Shown: positions 1 to 9,522, counted from the stretch's first letter. The stretch: 64,000 bases of DNA from Nocardia sp. CNY236 (GCF_000482385.1 NZ_KI519394.1:43972-107971); one strand, 5' to 3'. The notes: generated from the letters alone by a model not told the origin. Program-made: numbers and translations.

Positions 1-145
1 CGCGCAATTCCTCGGCGAGGGTCTTACCCACCTCGTCGCGCCGACCGGCAACGACCACCGTCGCACCTTTTTCGGCGAAAGCAACCGCGGTCGCACGACC
101 GATACCAGTGAGTCCCCCGGTGACCAAGACGACAGACTTTCCCAT
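1..145 (-). CDS. Short-chain dehydrogenase/reductase, N-terminal part only
   Basis: Only the first 48 residues lie in the window; the rest continues past the left edge. The start at 145 gives a classical SDR beginning, MGKSVVLVTGGLTGIGRA, with the TGxxxGIG nucleotide-binding glycines, followed by the VVAGRR segment that selects NADP in many SDRs. It would be a soluble oxidoreductase of unknown substrate. It lies 145 nt downstream of the TetR gene on the same strand, so it may be read from that operon or have its own promoter in 146-290. The catalytic Tyr and Lys are outside the window. Confidence 0.85.
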   Translation of the reverse strand, partial: MGKSVVLVTGGLTGIGRATAVAFAEKGATVVVAGRRDEVGKTLAEELR

Positions 146-290
146 TATCGAACTCCTAATGATTCCACTGCAGTTCACAGGGCCGGGCGTCCGCCGTCAC
201 CAGTGAAAATGCCGGTGGCGGTGAAGTGGCTATCGGCCCGTGGGCACGGTATCAAGGGCTCCAAATCTGTCAGTGTCGGCAGTATTTTCC

Positions 291-998
291 CTAGCTACGA
301 ACCGAATTCGACGGCGGACGCTCGCATCCGGTGTGCACCGTGCGCGCGTCCGCGGGTGTAGTAGTCGCAGAAGCAGAGCCAACTCCGCGGCGCTCGTGCA
401 GAGCGGCCTGCAAGGTTGCTGCCCACTGCCGCACGATGAGCCCACGGCGAGCGGAATCATCGGTGAGTAGGTCGGCCAGGCCGAGCCCGCGCGCGAGATC
501 CAGGGTCGCCTGCACGAGATGGTGGGTGACCGGGTCGGAGTCGTCCACCCCCAGGGCTTCCACGGCACGGCGGTGTGAGGCGCGTCCCAGGCGGGCCTCC
601 AAGGGAACGATGCGTTCGCGCAGCACGGGGTCGGCCGCAGCATGGGTCCACACCTGCACCGCCGCCTTGAACAGCGGGCTGGTGTAGGACTCGACCAGCC
701 CGGCCACCACCGCTTCGGTGCGGGCCAGACCGCTACCCAACCGCGCCAGCGTCGCCGCGTCCGGCACCGACTGCCCACTACGGCTGTGGAACATGTATTC
801 GACAGCAGCGGTGATCAGATCCTCCCTGGTCGGGAAGTGATGCTGCGCCGCGCCACGCGACACCCCGGCCCGTTCGGCAACGACTGCGACCGTAGCGGCT
901 GCCCAGCCCATTTCGGCCAGGCAGTCGATCGTGGCTTCGAGCAGGCGCTGCCGGGTAGCTCGGCTGCGGTCCTGCTTGGGTTCGTGGGGTGTCGCCAT
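291..998 (-). CDS. TetR-family transcriptional regulator of the acyl-CoA operon
   Basis: A 235-residue TetR regulator starting at the ATG at 998 (MATPHEPKQDRSRATR). Residues about 9-60 form the TetR HTH, with AERAGVSRGAAQHHFPTRE as the recognition part. The rest is the variable ligand and dimerisation domain. The start leaves only 5 nt after the enoyl-CoA hydratase stop at 1004, so this is probably the last gene of the operon that begins near 9422. A natural inference is that it represses that operon in response to an acyl-CoA; the palindrome at 9523-9541 is a plausible operator. A longer reading to 1199 is open but would overlap the hydratase and is unlikely. Confidence 0.9.
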   Translation of the reverse strand: MATPHEPKQDRSRATRQRLLEATIDCLAEMGWAAATVAVVAERAGVSRGAAQHHFPTREDLITAAVEYMFHSRSGQSVPDAATLARLGSGLARTEAVVAGLVESYTSPLFKAAVQVWTHAAADPVLRERIVPLEARLGRASHRRAVEALGVDDSDPVTHHLVQATLDLARGLGLADLLTDDSARRGLIVRQWAATLQAALHERRGVGSASATTTPADARTVHTGCERPPSNSVRS

Positions 999-1003
999 GA
1001 CGG

Positions 1004-1780
1004 CTATTCTGCCCAGCTGGGCGTGCGACGTTGCAAAAAGGCCAGCATGCCTTCGTTCACCTCGGGAGTGCCGAAGAAGCTCGCCGAACGCTGCGCGAGG
1101 TCTTCGGCAGATGCGTCGAAGGCGGCGAGAATGTCCGCGTTGACCAGCCGCTTCGCTTCGGCGAGCCCTTGTGGAGCCCCCTTGCGTACCTCTGCGCACA
1201 ATCGCGCCGTCTCCGCCGCCAAGTCTTCGGCAGTGATGGTGACCAGGCCGATCTGCTGCGCCACCGCAGCGCCGAACTTTTCTCCGGTCAGGTAGTACCG
1301 ACTGGCCGCACGCGGGTCGAGCCGAGGCAGCAGGGTCAGCGAGATCATGAACGGCGCCAACCCGATCCGCACCTCGGTGAGTGCGAAACTACTGCTCGGG
1401 CCGGCGACGACAATGTCGCATCCAGCCACGATGCCCATGCCGCCGGCGCGCACGTTGCCGTCGATCTGCGCGATCACCGGCTTCGGAATCTCCACCAGCC
1501 GCCGCAATACGCCGATCATGGCCCGAGTGCGGTGGTCGGCCGCCACGGCCGGATCGGCGTCACTCGCCTCGCTGAGATCCGCACCCGCACAGAAAGTGGT
1601 GCCGGTGTGGGTCAGCACGATGGCGCGCACCGAATCGTCGGCCGCGGCGGCGTCGAGCCCGTCGAGCAATTCGGTGACCAGCTTCGACGACAACGCGTTG
1701 CGATTGTGCGGGGAATCGAGGGTGAGCGTCGCAATGCCGCTGCTCACCGCGTACCGGACGAACGTACCCGCCTCGGTCAT
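1004..1780 (-). CDS. Enoyl-CoA hydratase/isomerase family protein (EchA7-like)
   Basis: A 258-residue crotonase-fold protein. Residues about 60-72 hold GTTFCAGADLSE, and about 100-117 hold VRAGGMGIVAGCDIVVAG, the two oxyanion-hole segments. Two in-frame ATGs occur at 1786 and 1780. The second is preferred because GAGAGGA sits 6 nt before it but directly abuts the first. The gene follows the acyl-CoA dehydrogenase after 11 nt. By position it corresponds to EchA7 (Rv0971c) in the mycobacterial accA2/accD2 locus and would hydrate the unsaturated acyl-CoA made by the dehydrogenases or the carboxylase. The exact substrate, a branched-chain or terpenoid acyl-CoA, is not shown by the sequence. Confidence 0.9.
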   Translation of the reverse strand: MTEAGTFVRYAVSSGIATLTLDSPHNRNALSSKLVTELLDGLDAAAADDSVRAIVLTHTGTTFCAGADLSEASDADPAVAADHRTRAMIGVLRRLVEIPKPVIAQIDGNVRAGGMGIVAGCDIVVAGPSSSFALTEVRIGLAPFMISLTLLPRLDPRAASRYYLTGEKFGAAVAQQIGLVTITAEDLAAETARLCAEVRKGAPQGLAEAKRLVNADILAAFDASAEDLAQRSASFFGTPEVNEGMLAFLQRRTPSWAE

Positions 1781-1791
1781 GCACATTCCTC

Positions 1792-2952
1792 TCAGTACGA
1801 CTTCGGCAGGCCCAGCGAGTACTGGGAGACGAAGTTCAGAATCATCTCTCGGCTGACCGGCGCGATACGGCTGATGCGCGCGGCCGCGAGCATGGTAGCC
1901 AACCCGACATCGCTGGTCAGACCGGAGCCACCGTGGGTTTGAATGGCTTGGTCCAGTGCATTGATACTGGCTTCCGCGGCCGCGTATTTCGCCATGTTGG
2001 CGGCCTCTGCGGCACCCATCTCATCGCCCGCGTCGTACAGGGTGGCGGCATTGCGCATCATCAGTCTCGCCATTTCCAGTTCGATCTTGACCTGGGCGAG
2101 TGGATGCGAAATACCTTGGTGCGCACCGATCGGCGTCTTCCATACCGTGCGCTCCTTGGCGTATTCCACCGCGCGGTCGATGGCATAGCGGGCGACACCG
2201 ATGGCCATGGCAGCGCCCATGATGCGTTCGGGGTTCAGACCCGCGAACAGTTGCATCAGCGCCGCGTCCTCCTTGCCGACCAATGCGTTCGAGGGCAGCC
2301 GGACGTCATCGAGGAACAGGTTGAATTGGTGATCGGGCTCGATGATGTCCATCTCTTGCGCCGTCTTGGTGAACCCTTCGGCGTCGGTCGGCACGATGAA
2401 CAGCGCCGGCTTGAGCTTGCCGGTCTTGTGGTCTTCGGTACGTGCCACGATCAGCACGGCGTCGGCTTGATCCACACCCGAAATGAAGTGCTTGCGGCCG
2501 TTGAGGATCCAGTCGTCGCCGTCGCGGCGCGCGGTCGTGGTGATCTGATGAGAGTTGGAACCCGCATCGGGCTCGGTGATCCCGAAAGCCATCTTCTTGG
2601 AGCCATCGGCCAGTGCGGGCAACCAGGCTTGCTTTTGCTCATCGGTGCCGTACTTGGTAAGGATGCTGCCGCAAATGGCGGGTGAGACCACCATGAGCAA
2701 CAGCCCGGCACCCTGCGCGGACAACTCCTCCAGCACCAGCGAGAGCTCATAGATTCCCGCGCCGCCGCCACCGTACTCCTCGGGCAGGTTCACTCCGAGG
2801 AACCCGAGTGCGGCTGCCTGGTCCCACAACTCGCGCAACGGTTCGCCCTTACGCGCTCTCGGCAGCACGTACTCGCGGTAGCTGTGTTTCGCGGCCAACG
2901 CGGCGGTGGCCGACCGCAGCGCCTTCTGCTCTTCGGTTTCGATGAAGCTCAT
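1792..2952 (-). CDS. Acyl-CoA dehydrogenase (FadE12-like)
   Basis: A 386-residue flavoprotein starting MSFIETEEQK. The FAD-contacting AFGITEPDAGSN motif lies at about 122-133 and a QTHGGSG segment near residue 337. At the C-terminal site where many family members carry a catalytic Glu in IYEGT, this protein reads RIAPVSREM, so the base must come from elsewhere or the substrate class differs; this resembles what is recalled for FadE12-type enzymes. Its ATG overlaps the carboxylase alpha stop by 1 nt (TGATG), which implies translational coupling. It would oxidise an acyl-CoA to the 2-enoyl-CoA in the cytosol and pass electrons to ETF. Confidence 0.9.
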   Translation of the reverse strand: MSFIETEEQKALRSATAALAAKHSYREYVLPRARKGEPLRELWDQAAALGFLGVNLPEEYGGGGAGIYELSLVLEELSAQGAGLLLMVVSPAICGSILTKYGTDEQKQAWLPALADGSKKMAFGITEPDAGSNSHQITTTARRDGDDWILNGRKHFISGVDQADAVLIVARTEDHKTGKLKPALFIVPTDAEGFTKTAQEMDIIEPDHQFNLFLDDVRLPSNALVGKEDAALMQLFAGLNPERIMGAAMAIGVARYAIDRAVEYAKERTVWKTPIGAHQGISHPLAQVKIELEMARLMMRNAATLYDAGDEMGAAEAANMAKYAAAEASINALDQAIQTHGGSGLTSDVGLATMLAAARISRIAPVSREMILNFVSQYSLGLPKSY

Positions 2953-4955
2953 CAGTTCTCCTGGGTTTCGTTGTCCGCGACGGGTTCGACGACCGCGAGC
3001 ACGGCGCCGACGTCGACCTGCTGGCCGACGGTGACATTGAGGGCGTCGAGCACGCCAGCGGCAGGGGCGGCAATGGCGTGCTCCATCTTCATCGCCTCCA
3101 GCCACAGGATGGGTTGGCCCTGTTCGACATGGCTACCGACCTCGGCGCCGAGCCGGATCACACTGCCCGGCATGGGCGCCAGCAGCGAACCGACGGCCAC
3201 ATGGTCTGCGGGATCGCTGAAGCGGGGCAGCCGGCGCACGGCCACCGGGCCGAATGCGGAGTCGACATACACCTGATCGCCGTAGCGCGCGACCTCGAAC
3301 TGCCGGCGCACCGGGCCCCGGTCCCCTGGGACGGACAACACGACCCGGTCGGGTGCGGACTCGACCAGGGCGATCCCTGGGTGCCCGTCCACGGTGAGGC
3401 CCGTTCGGGCGAAACGATAGCCCACCTCGTGCGTGCCGGTGACCCGACTTTCGTAGGACTTTCGCTGCGACTGCGAAGGAAGGTTGCGCCAACCGCTGGG
3501 CAGTCCGCCGCCCGTTCGGGCGCCGGCACGGTTGTCGGCGGCATCGGCGAGCGCCGCGGCCACGATCGACAGCGCCTCGTCGGACTCCGACACCAGCGGT
3601 GCGGCCAGATCGTCCAAACCGTGTGTGGCGAAGAATGCGGTGTCGGTGTCACCGGCCAGGAACGCCGGATGACGCAGCACCCGCACCAGCAGGTCGCGGT
3701 TGGTCACCAGGCCGTGGATCTTCGCCCGCTGCAGGGATGCGGCGAGCAAGCGGGCCGCGTCACTGCGTGTTTCGGCGTAGGAGATGACCTTGGCCAGCAT
3801 CGGGTCGTAGTGCACCCCCACCACCGAACCGTCGACCACTCCGGTGTCCACCCGCACGCCCGGCCGGTCGAGCAGATCGAATTCGGTCGCTCCAGCGGCG
3901 AACACGATCCGATGGAGCGTGCCGCTCTGCGGCTGCCAGTCGTGGGCCGGATCTTCCGCGTAGAGCCGGACTTCGATCGAATGCCCGTGTATTGCGGGCG
4001 GTTGCGCGGGCAAGGAACCGCCCGCGGCGACATCCAGCTGCAGCCGCACCAGATCCAGCCCGGTGGTGCACTCGGTGACCGGATGCTCCACCTGCAGGCG
4101 GGTGTTCATCTCCAGGAAGAAGAACTCCCCCTGCTCGTCGGCGAGAAATTCCACGGTGCCGGCGCCGGTGTAGTCGATCGCCTCCGCGGCGAGTCGCGCC
4201 GCCTCGAACAGCCGCGCTCGCATCCCGGTGGTGCGCTCCACCAAGGGAGACGGCGCCTCCTCGATCACCTTCTGATGCCGGCGCTGGATGGAGCACTCCC
4301 GCTCACCGACCGCCCAGATGGTGCCGTGTGTATCGGCCATCACCTGGACCTCGATATGCCTACCGGTCTCCAGGTAGCGTTCGCAGAACACGGTCGGATC
4401 GCCGAAGGCCGATTCCGCCTCTCGTCGGGCGGCATCGATCTGCGGGGCCAGGTCGGCGAGGCTGCGCACCACCCGCATACCACGACCGCCGCCGCCGGCG
4501 GAGGCTTTGATCAGCACCGGCAAGTGCGCCTCGGTGACCTCGGCCGGATCCAATTCGGCCAGCACCGGCACGCCGGCGGCGTGCATCATCTTCTTCGAGG
4601 CGACCTTGGACCCCATCTGCTCGATCGCCGCGACCGGAGGCCCGATCCATACCAGTCCGGCGTTGAGCACCGCTTTGGCGAATTCCGCATTCTCCGACAG
4701 GAATCCGTATCCGGGATGGACGGCGTCTGCGCCGGCCGCCAGCGCGGCCTCGATGATCAGCTCACCACGCAGATAGGTCTCGGCGGGCGTGTTACCGGGG
4801 AGGCGCACCGCAGCGTCCGCCTCGGCGACGTGTGGCGCCGCGGCATCCGCATCGGAGTACACCGCGACGGTACCCAACCCCATGCGCCGGCAGGTGGCGA
4901 AGACCCGACGGGCGATTTCGCCGCGATTGGCGACAAGGACAGTGGTGATGGTCAT
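2952..4955 (-). CDS. accA2: Biotin-dependent acyl-CoA carboxylase alpha subunit (AccA2-like)
   Basis: A 667-residue fusion of biotin carboxylase and biotin carrier. The N-terminus VLVANRGEIARR and the ATP-grasp loop KASAGGGGRGMR near 145-156 belong to biotin carboxylase; the C-terminal EAMKMEHA carries the biotinylated lysine at about 623. It forms ATP-dependent carboxybiotin for the beta subunit encoded just upstream. The ATG at 4955 has GAGG 6 nt before it and is preferred over the GTG at 4967, which would overlap the previous stop. In M. tuberculosis the equivalent accA2 sits between accD2 and fadE12, as here. The length and order resemble methylcrotonyl- or geranyl-CoA carboxylases; the true substrate is open. 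Confidence 0.93.
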   Translation of the reverse strand: MTITTVLVANRGEIARRVFATCRRMGLGTVAVYSDADAAAPHVAEADAAVRLPGNTPAETYLRGELIIEAALAAGADAVHPGYGFLSENAEFAKAVLNAGLVWIGPPVAAIEQMGSKVASKKMMHAAGVPVLAELDPAEVTEAHLPVLIKASAGGGGRGMRVVRSLADLAPQIDAARREAESAFGDPTVFCERYLETGRHIEVQVMADTHGTIWAVGERECSIQRRHQKVIEEAPSPLVERTTGMRARLFEAARLAAEAIDYTGAGTVEFLADEQGEFFFLEMNTRLQVEHPVTECTTGLDLVRLQLDVAAGGSLPAQPPAIHGHSIEVRLYAEDPAHDWQPQSGTLHRIVFAAGATEFDLLDRPGVRVDTGVVDGSVVGVHYDPMLAKVISYAETRSDAARLLAASLQRAKIHGLVTNRDLLVRVLRHPAFLAGDTDTAFFATHGLDDLAAPLVSESDEALSIVAAALADAADNRAGARTGGGLPSGWRNLPSQSQRKSYESRVTGTHEVGYRFARTGLTVDGHPGIALVESAPDRVVLSVPGDRGPVRRQFEVARYGDQVYVDSAFGPVAVRRLPRFSDPADHVAVGSLLAPMPGSVIRLGAEVGSHVEQGQPILWLEAMKMEHAIAAPAAGVLDALNVTVGQQVDVGAVLAVVEPVADNETQEN

Positions 4956-4963
4956 CCGCGGCC

Positions 4964-6562
4964 TCACATTCGGAAGACGCCGAAGCCCTCGGCGCCTTTG
5001 ATCGGGGCGTTGTGAATGGCCGACAAGGACATTCCCAACACGGTGCGGGTATCACGTGGGTCGATGACCCCGTCGTCGTACAGCCGACCGGACATGAACA
5101 TCGCCATCGATTCGGCTTCGATCTGGGCTTCCACCATGGCGCGCATCCCCGCGTCGGCTTCTTCGTCGAACGGTCGGCCTTTGGCTTCGGCGGCGGCCCG
5201 ACCGACGATCGAGATCACACCGGCCAGCTGCGCCCCGCCCATGACGGCAGATTTCGCGCTGGGCCAAGCGAAGACGAAGCGCGGATCGTAGGCCCGACCG
5301 CACATACCGTAGTGGCCCGCGCCGTAGGAGGCGCCCATCAGCACCGAGATGTGCGGCACCTGAGAGTTGGAGACCGCGTTGATCATCATCGAGCCGTGCT
5401 TGATGATGCCGTTCTGCTCGTATTCCTTGCCCACCATGTAGCCGGTGGTGTTGTGCAGGAACAGCAGCGGGGTGTTGGACTTGTTGGCGAGTTGAATGAA
5501 CTGCGTGGCCTTCTGCGACTCCTCGGAGAACAGCACACCGCGCGCGTTCGCCAGGATCCCGACCGGATACCCGTGCAGTTCGGCCCACCCGGTGACCAGG
5601 CTACTGCCGTAGAGCGGTTTGAACTCGTCGAAGTCCGACCCGTCCACGATCCGCGCGATGACTTCACGCGGATCGAAGGGAATCTTCAGATCCGACGGCA
5701 CGATTCCGAGCAGATCCTCGGAGTCGTACAGCGGCTCGATCACCTCGGCCCGGGGCGCCGGGCCTTGTTTGCGCCAGTTCAAACGCTTGACGATGGAGCG
5801 TCCGAGACGAATCGCGTCCTGCTCGTCGACTGCGTAGTAGTCGGCGAGACCAGAGGTTCGCGCGTGCATATCTGCGCCGCCGAGCGATTCGTCGTCGGAT
5901 TCCTCGCCGGTGGCCATCTTGACCAGAGGTGGTCCGCCGAGGAACACCTTGGAGCGTTCCTTGATCATCACCACGTGATCGGACATGCCAGGGATGTACG
6001 CGCCGCCGGCCGTGGAGTTTCCGAACACCAGCGCAATGGTCGGGATACCGGCCGCCGAGGCCCGAGTGAGATCGCGGAACATCCGGCCGCCGGGGACGAA
6101 GACCTCTTTCTGCGTAGGCAGGTCGGCGCCGCCGGACTCCACCAACGAGATGATCGGCAGCCGGTTCTCCCGCACGATGTCGTTGATACGCAGGGTCTTG
6201 CGCAGAGTCCAGGGGTTCGAGGTGCCGCCGCGCACGGTGGGGTCCGTCGCGACGATCATGCACTCGACGCCTTCCACCACGCCGATCCCTGCAATCGTGC
6301 TTCCACCGACATGGAATTCACTGCCCCAGCCGGCGAGTGCGCACAGCTCCAGGAACGGCGCGTCCTCGTCGACGAGCAACTCGATGCGTTCACGGGCGGT
6401 CATCTTGCCGCGCTTGCGGTGCCGGGCCACCTTGTCCGGCCCGCCGCCGCCCACTGCCTTGGCGAACTCGGCCTCGACCTCGCCGAGCTTGGCGACCATG
6501 GCTTCTGCAGCGGCCTCGTAGTCCGGCGAGGCGGTGTCCAGTGTGCTACGCAGCGCGGTCAT
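4964..6562 (-). CDS. accD2: Acyl-CoA carboxylase beta (carboxyltransferase) subunit (AccD2-like)
   Basis: A 532-residue carboxyltransferase of the methylcrotonyl-CoA carboxylase beta type, starting MTALRSTLDT. It contains the paired crotonase-like CT domains: the N half includes RGGTSNPWTLRK and VESGGADLP, the C half VGILANARGVLFSEESQKATQF and the MGGAQLAGV segment. It moves CO2 from biotin on the alpha subunit to an acyl-CoA. The start overlaps the upstream acyl-CoA dehydrogenase stop by 4 nt (ATGA), and the stop lies 8 nt before the alpha subunit start. Length matches the MCC-beta family (about 535). The AtuA-like partner hints at a terpenoid or branched acyl substrate, an inference only. 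Confidence 0.93.
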   Translation of the reverse strand: MTALRSTLDTASPDYEAAAEAMVAKLGEVEAEFAKAVGGGGPDKVARHRKRGKMTARERIELLVDEDAPFLELCALAGWGSEFHVGGSTIAGIGVVEGVECMIVATDPTVRGGTSNPWTLRKTLRINDIVRENRLPIISLVESGGADLPTQKEVFVPGGRMFRDLTRASAAGIPTIALVFGNSTAGGAYIPGMSDHVVMIKERSKVFLGGPPLVKMATGEESDDESLGGADMHARTSGLADYYAVDEQDAIRLGRSIVKRLNWRKQGPAPRAEVIEPLYDSEDLLGIVPSDLKIPFDPREVIARIVDGSDFDEFKPLYGSSLVTGWAELHGYPVGILANARGVLFSEESQKATQFIQLANKSNTPLLFLHNTTGYMVGKEYEQNGIIKHGSMMINAVSNSQVPHISVLMGASYGAGHYGMCGRAYDPRFVFAWPSAKSAVMGGAQLAGVISIVGRAAAEAKGRPFDEEADAGMRAMVEAQIEAESMAMFMSGRLYDDGVIDPRDTRTVLGMSLSAIHNAPIKGAEGFGVFRM

Positions 6563-7710
6563 GACTGGTACCCCAATCTCTTCGCTGCCAGACCGGTCAG
6601 AATCTCGGTGGTGCCGCCACCGATGCCCAGGATCCGCATGTCCCGATATTGCCTCTCTATCTCGGATTCGCGCATGTAGCCGAGGCCGCCGAACAATTGC
6701 ACGGCCTGGTGGGCCACCCACTCCCCCGCCTCGACCGCGGTGTTCTTGGCGAAACACACCTCGGCGATGAGGTCGGTTTCACCGGCTGCGCTGCGCCGCA
6801 CCACTTCGCGGGAGTAGACCCGGGCGACGTCGATGCGCCGTGCCATCTCGGTGACCGTGTTCTGTACGGCTTGTCGGCTTATGAGCGGCCGACCGAAGGT
6901 CTCCCGATGGCGCACCCAGTCCAATGTCAGGTCCAGGCACCGCTGGGCGCTGGCGTACGCCTGCACGGCGAGGGCGATGCGCTCGCTCACGAATGCGGCT
7001 GCGATCTGGGCGAAGCCGGAGTTCTCCGGGCCCACCAGATTCTCCACCGGCACCCGCACATCCACGTAGGACAGCTCCGCGGTGTCGGAGGCCAGCCAAC
7101 CCATCTTGTCGAGCTTGCGGCCGACCGTGAAGCCGGGGGTGTCCTTGTCGACGATGAGCAAAGAGACACCTGCGGCGCCCGGACCGCCGGTGCGCACCGC
7201 GGTGACCACGAAGTCGGCGCGGACACCGGAGGTGATGTAGGTTTTGGCGCCGTTGACGATGTAGTGGTCGCCATCTCGGTGGGCGGTGGTGGTGAGATGG
7301 CCGACGTCGGAACCGCCTCCGGGCTCGGTGATCGCCAACGAACCGATCTTCTCGCCGGCCAGAGTGGGCTTCGCCCAACGCTCGATCTGCGCGGCGTTGC
7401 CGGAGGCAATGATGTGCGGCAGGGCGATGCCACAGATGAACAGCGAAGCGAACAATCCACCCGAGGCGCCGGCCAGGTGTGTCTCCTCGCAGACGATCAT
7501 CGCATCGACGCTGTCACCATCGCCGCCGCCGGCGGATGCCGGAAACTGCACACCGAGCAATCCGAGGTCGCCTGCCTTCTTGTGCAATTCACGGGGGATC
7601 TCCCCGTGGCGCTCCCAGTCGTCCAGGTCGGGCAGAACATCCCGCTCGACGAATCCACGCACCGTGGCGCGCAATGCGCGACGTTCCGGCGTCTCCCACG
7701 GTTGTGTCAT
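6559..7710 (-). CDS. Acyl-CoA dehydrogenase (FadE13-like)
   Basis: A 383-residue acyl-CoA dehydrogenase starting MTQPWETPER. FAD and substrate segments are visible: SLAITEPGGGSDVG around 137-150, RLSYVDVRVP-type beta strands (here AELSYVDVRVP), and the C-terminal RDMRILGIGGGTTEIL. The GGGT form at the last motif is typical of members whose catalytic glutamate lies elsewhere, as in isovaleryl-CoA dehydrogenase. Both ends overlap neighbours by 4 nt (ATGA), so the gene is tightly coupled between the AtuA-like protein and accD2. It probably supplies the 2-enoyl-CoA that the carboxylase uses. Confidence 0.92.
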   Translation of the reverse strand: MTQPWETPERRALRATVRGFVERDVLPDLDDWERHGEIPRELHKKAGDLGLLGVQFPASAGGGDGDSVDAMIVCEETHLAGASGGLFASLFICGIALPHIIASGNAAQIERWAKPTLAGEKIGSLAITEPGGGSDVGHLTTTAHRDGDHYIVNGAKTYITSGVRADFVVTAVRTGGPGAAGVSLLIVDKDTPGFTVGRKLDKMGWLASDTAELSYVDVRVPVENLVGPENSGFAQIAAAFVSERIALAVQAYASAQRCLDLTLDWVRHRETFGRPLISRQAVQNTVTEMARRIDVARVYSREVVRRSAAGETDLIAEVCFAKNTAVEAGEWVAHQAVQLFGGLGYMRESEIERQYRDMRILGIGGGTTEILTGLAAKRLGYQS

Positions 7711-9422
7711 GACAGCAACTCCACTGGAATATCGATGTGTCGAGACCGCAGCCATTCGCCGAGTCCCTTGGCCTGTGGATCGAAGCGGGCCCGATAGGCC
7801 ACGCCCTGGCCGAGTATGCCTTCGATGATGAAGTTCAGCGCCCGCAGATTGGGCAGGACGTGCCGAGTGACGGTGAGCGACGCCGCTTCCGGAAGCAATT
7901 CTTTGATCCGCGCTTCGGTCAACGTGTGCACCAGCCAGCGCCACTGCTCGTCGGTGCGTACCCACACCCCGATGTTCGCGTCCCCGCCCTTGTCGCCGCT
8001 GCGGGCCAACGCGATGGCGCCCAGCGGCACGCGGCGAGTTTCCCCGGTCGGCGCCGGCTCCGGGGCGGTCGGCTCGGCAACGGCCACGAGTTCGGTGGAA
8101 TCCGAGGCTGCGGCGATGGCGACGCGCGTGCCGTCGGGCAGCACCGCGGTGTGCGCTACCTCGGCGGCGTCGACGAACCCGGGCCGGAACACGCCGTACG
8201 GAGATCCGTCACCGGGCATCGAGGTGAAGCTGCACCCCGGGTAGCTGGCCAGTGCGAGTTCGACCGCGACATTGGAGAAGGCCCGGCCGACCTTCTTCGG
8301 ATCGGGGTCGCGGACCACGCACCGCAGCAGCGCGCTGGCCTGCTCCTCCGTTTCGGCGTCGGACCGGTCCAGACGAGCCAGGGTCCAGGTCATCTCGGCG
8401 GGTTCGATCGGCAACCAGGACTCCAACTGACGTTGTGCCAGTTCGGCTTTCGCCTCGATGTCCAGTCCGGTGAGGATGAATTCCATTTCGTTGCGGAAGC
8501 CGCCGAGCGTGTTCAGCGAGACCTTGAGCTGCGGCGGCGGTGCCTCACCGGTGACTGCGCTGATCGACACCCGGTCCGGTCCGTCCTGGTCGAGCCGGAT
8601 CGTGTCCAGACGCGTCGTCACATCCGGTCCCGCATAGCGGGCGCCCTGGATCTCGTACATCAACTGGGCCTCGACCGTGTCGAGGGTGACCGCGCCGCCG
8701 GTGCGGGCGTGTTTGGTGATCACGCTGCTGCCGTCGGCGCGAATCTCGGCGATCGGGAAGCCGGGCCGGCCGAGATCGGCGAGCTCGGTGAAGAAGGCGT
8801 AGTTGCCGCCGGTGGCCTGTGTGCCGCATTCGATGACGTGTCCGGCCACCACGGCTCCGGCGAGCCGGTCGTAATCGGTGCGGTCCCAGCCGAAGTGTGC
8901 GGCGGCCGGGCCGACGATCACCGACGCGTCGGTGACCCGCCCGGTGACCACCACGTCGGCGCCGGCATTCAGGCATTCGGCGATCCCCCATGCACCGAGG
9001 TAGGCGTTTGCGGCCAGCGGGGAGCCGAAGCCGAGTTCGTTCGCTCGAGCGAGCAGGTCGTCGCCTTCGACGTGCGCGATCTTGGCGTCGAGTCCGAGAT
9101 CGGCGGCGACCTTGCGCAACTTCTCCGCGAGACCGGCCGGATTGAGTCCGCCCGCGTTCGACACGATGCGCACATTGCGCTCCAGAGCGAGCCCGAGGCA
9201 ATCCTCGATCTGCTTGACGAAGGTTTTCGCGTAGCCGAGGCTCGGGTCCTTCATCCGATCGCGCCCGAGGATCAGCATGGTCAGCTCGGCGAGATAGTCG
9301 CCGGTGAGAACGTCGAGGTCACCACCTTCGAGCATCTCCCGCATGGCGCCGAGTCGATCGCCGTAGAAGCCGGAACAGTTGCCGATCCGGAGGACATCCG
9401 GATCGGCGGCCAGCATACTCAT
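7707..9422 (-). CDS. AtuA-like protein (DUF1446, acyclic terpene utilisation family)
   Basis: About 571 residues, first gene of the operon. The N-terminal 440 residues match what is known of the AtuA/DUF1446 family (RIGNCSGFYGDR at the start, then YLAELTMLILGR and SNAGGLNP); the last 100 residues form the AtuA-type C-terminal domain (IALARSGDKGGDANIGV). In Pseudomonas, AtuA belongs to the citronellol/geraniol pathway together with geranyl-CoA carboxylase, but its reaction is not firmly established. An equivalent gene (Rv0976c) opens the mycobacterial operon. The start at 9422 (MSMLAADPDV) is chosen because homology begins there; an open extension to 9473 has no family features. Confidence 0.85.
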   Translation of the reverse strand: MSMLAADPDVLRIGNCSGFYGDRLGAMREMLEGGDLDVLTGDYLAELTMLILGRDRMKDPSLGYAKTFVKQIEDCLGLALERNVRIVSNAGGLNPAGLAEKLRKVAADLGLDAKIAHVEGDDLLARANELGFGSPLAANAYLGAWGIAECLNAGADVVVTGRVTDASVIVGPAAAHFGWDRTDYDRLAGAVVAGHVIECGTQATGGNYAFFTELADLGRPGFPIAEIRADGSSVITKHARTGGAVTLDTVEAQLMYEIQGARYAGPDVTTRLDTIRLDQDGPDRVSISAVTGEAPPPQLKVSLNTLGGFRNEMEFILTGLDIEAKAELAQRQLESWLPIEPAEMTWTLARLDRSDAETEEQASALLRCVVRDPDPKKVGRAFSNVAVELALASYPGCSFTSMPGDGSPYGVFRPGFVDAAEVAHTAVLPDGTRVAIAAASDSTELVAVAEPTAPEPAPTGETRRVPLGAIALARSGDKGGDANIGVWVRTDEQWRWLVHTLTEARIKELLPEAASLTVTRHVLPNLRALNFIIEGILGQGVAYRARFDPQAKGLGEWLRSRHIDIPVELLS

Positions 9423-9522
9423 CAGGGCACATGCCTCCAGTCCGGCGAACCGTCGAGGTGGGCCGCCTGCCACATCTCTGAAGTCCGCGTTCTGCGACCA
9501 GCATCACATCCAGTACAGAAAA

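Noticed and set aside
3078..6679. Two long plus-strand open frames opposite the carboxylase genes
   Set aside because: They are antisense to accA2 and accD2, rich in His, Arg and Gly in the way GC-rich shadow frames are, and have no domain.
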